The notes beneath the pieces are model-generated. The model was not told the DNA's origin and searched no databases. It was given only the letters and a program-made list of their open reading frames with translations. From Microbulbifer sp. YPW1 (lineage in GTDB: Bacteria; Pseudomonadota; Gammaproteobacteria; Pseudomonadales; Cellvibrionaceae), in contig NZ_CP055157.1 in assembly GCF_013367775.1 (NCBI RefSeq), positions 3,980,001 through 4,044,000 on the forward strand: DNA of 64,000 bases, read 5' to 3'. Every line of letters begins with the position of its first letter. The stretch's first letter is position 1. Both the position numbers and the translations under genes were made by a program. Positions 63,716 through 64,000 of the stretch are shown here, in pieces.

Positions 63716-63740
63716 TGCCCGCGGGCGATCCCCGCGGGCA
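63716..63740. repeat. perfect hairpin after the Lrp-type gene
   Basis: TGCCCGCGGG and CCCGCGGGCA pair perfectly around CGATC. There is no T-run, so it is a hairpin of unclear role, perhaps a weak terminator between the two genes. Confidence 0.6.
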
Positions 63741-63758
63741 CAGTAGATTGAGGTAGCC

Positions 63759-64000
63759 ATGCACAGCCATGCACAACCGGCATCGACCACTCCCTCCAGC
63801 GATGCAAAAACCGACTCCCTGCTCCAGCAGATCCGCGACAACGTCATTGGCGAACGCATGCCAATGGATACCCCCTTCGGCCAGCGCCCACTAATTTATG
63901 CGGACTACACCGCCTCCGGTCGCGCGCTTAGCTTTATCGAAGACACCATCCGCCACAACGTATTGCCGTGGTACGCCAACACCCACACGGAAACTTCTGC
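63759..64000 (+). CDS. class V aminotransferase-like protein (5' part)
   Basis: The gene is cut by the window edge, so only about 80 residues are seen. It starts at the ATG at 63759 with GAGG six bases upstream. The visible part, including PLIYADYTASGRALSFIE and VLPWYANTHTETS, matches the N-terminal part of class V aminotransferase-fold enzymes (selenocysteine lyase / cysteine desulfurase-like relatives). The PLP lysine lies beyond the edge and cannot be checked. Its reaction is therefore unknown. Confidence 0.72.
   Translation, partial: MHSHAQPASTTPSSDAKTDSLLQQIRDNVIGERMPMDTPFGQRPLIYADYTASGRALSFIEDTIRHNVLPWYANTHTETS

Overview
The window looks like chromosomal DNA of a marine, polysaccharide-degrading gammaproteobacterium, most like Microbulbifer or another member of the Cellvibrionales. 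The grounds are the GC-rich coding sequence, the housekeeping set (tusDCB-tusE, trmA, rmuC, murI, aroG, metH, nfuA, trxC, hrpB, a phhA/TyrR-type regulator pair) and several secreted polymer-degrading enzymes (a PHB-depolymerase-type esterase, a PL10-type pectate lyase, a CBM6-GH16 beta-glucanase). The genus is an inference; there is no rRNA gene to confirm it and I saw no tRNA gene.

Layout. 0-9.3 kb: an MgtC/DUF4010 membrane protein, then a coupled cluster of VTT membrane protein, six-hairpin glycosidase, GT4 glycosyltransferase and a two-domain alkaline-phosphatase-like/EEP hydrolase, then a secreted CX4R phosphatase-like protein. 9.4-11.6 kb: yccA followed by the complete tusDCB-tusE sulfur relay for tRNA 2-thiouridine. 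11.6-19.9 kb: MocR regulator, ccoG, a YjbQ-family protein, trmA, an rmuC-AEC transporter-DUF2489 operon, murI. 20-26.1 kb: an AddB-like nuclease and AddA-like helicase-nuclease pair. 26.4-28.6 kb: DAHP synthase and a divergent NagB-superfamily protein, each with a strong terminator.

28.6-31.5 kb is the clearest accessory region. It is visibly AT-richer, carries small same-strand ORFs of unknown function, and is divided by attC-like palindromic recombination sites. I read it as an integron gene-cassette cluster without an integrase in view. One cassette encodes a PIN-like nuclease. After it come a YdeI/DUF1905 protein, the secreted esterase, two tandem related secreted proteins, a SnoaL-like protein, a DUF6632 protein, the pectate lyase with a sodium/solute symporter, trxC, tpm, hrpB and the GH16 glucanase.

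46-64 kb is mostly core metabolism. It holds nfuA, a DJ-1/PfpI protein and metH, then a small DUF2970 protein and a 44-residue membrane protein not previously delimited. A cysI-like reductase with its DUF934 partner follows, then the ArsA-like ATPase / CC-ending small protein / CstA transporter set, a lipoprotein that joins LprI-like and MliC-like lysozyme-inhibitor domains, and a CaiB-type CoA transferase. The segment ends with a Mpo1-like protein, a TyrR/PhhR-type regulator divergent from phhA with a perfect TyrR box between them, an Lrp-family regulator, and the beginning of a class V aminotransferase cut by the window edge.
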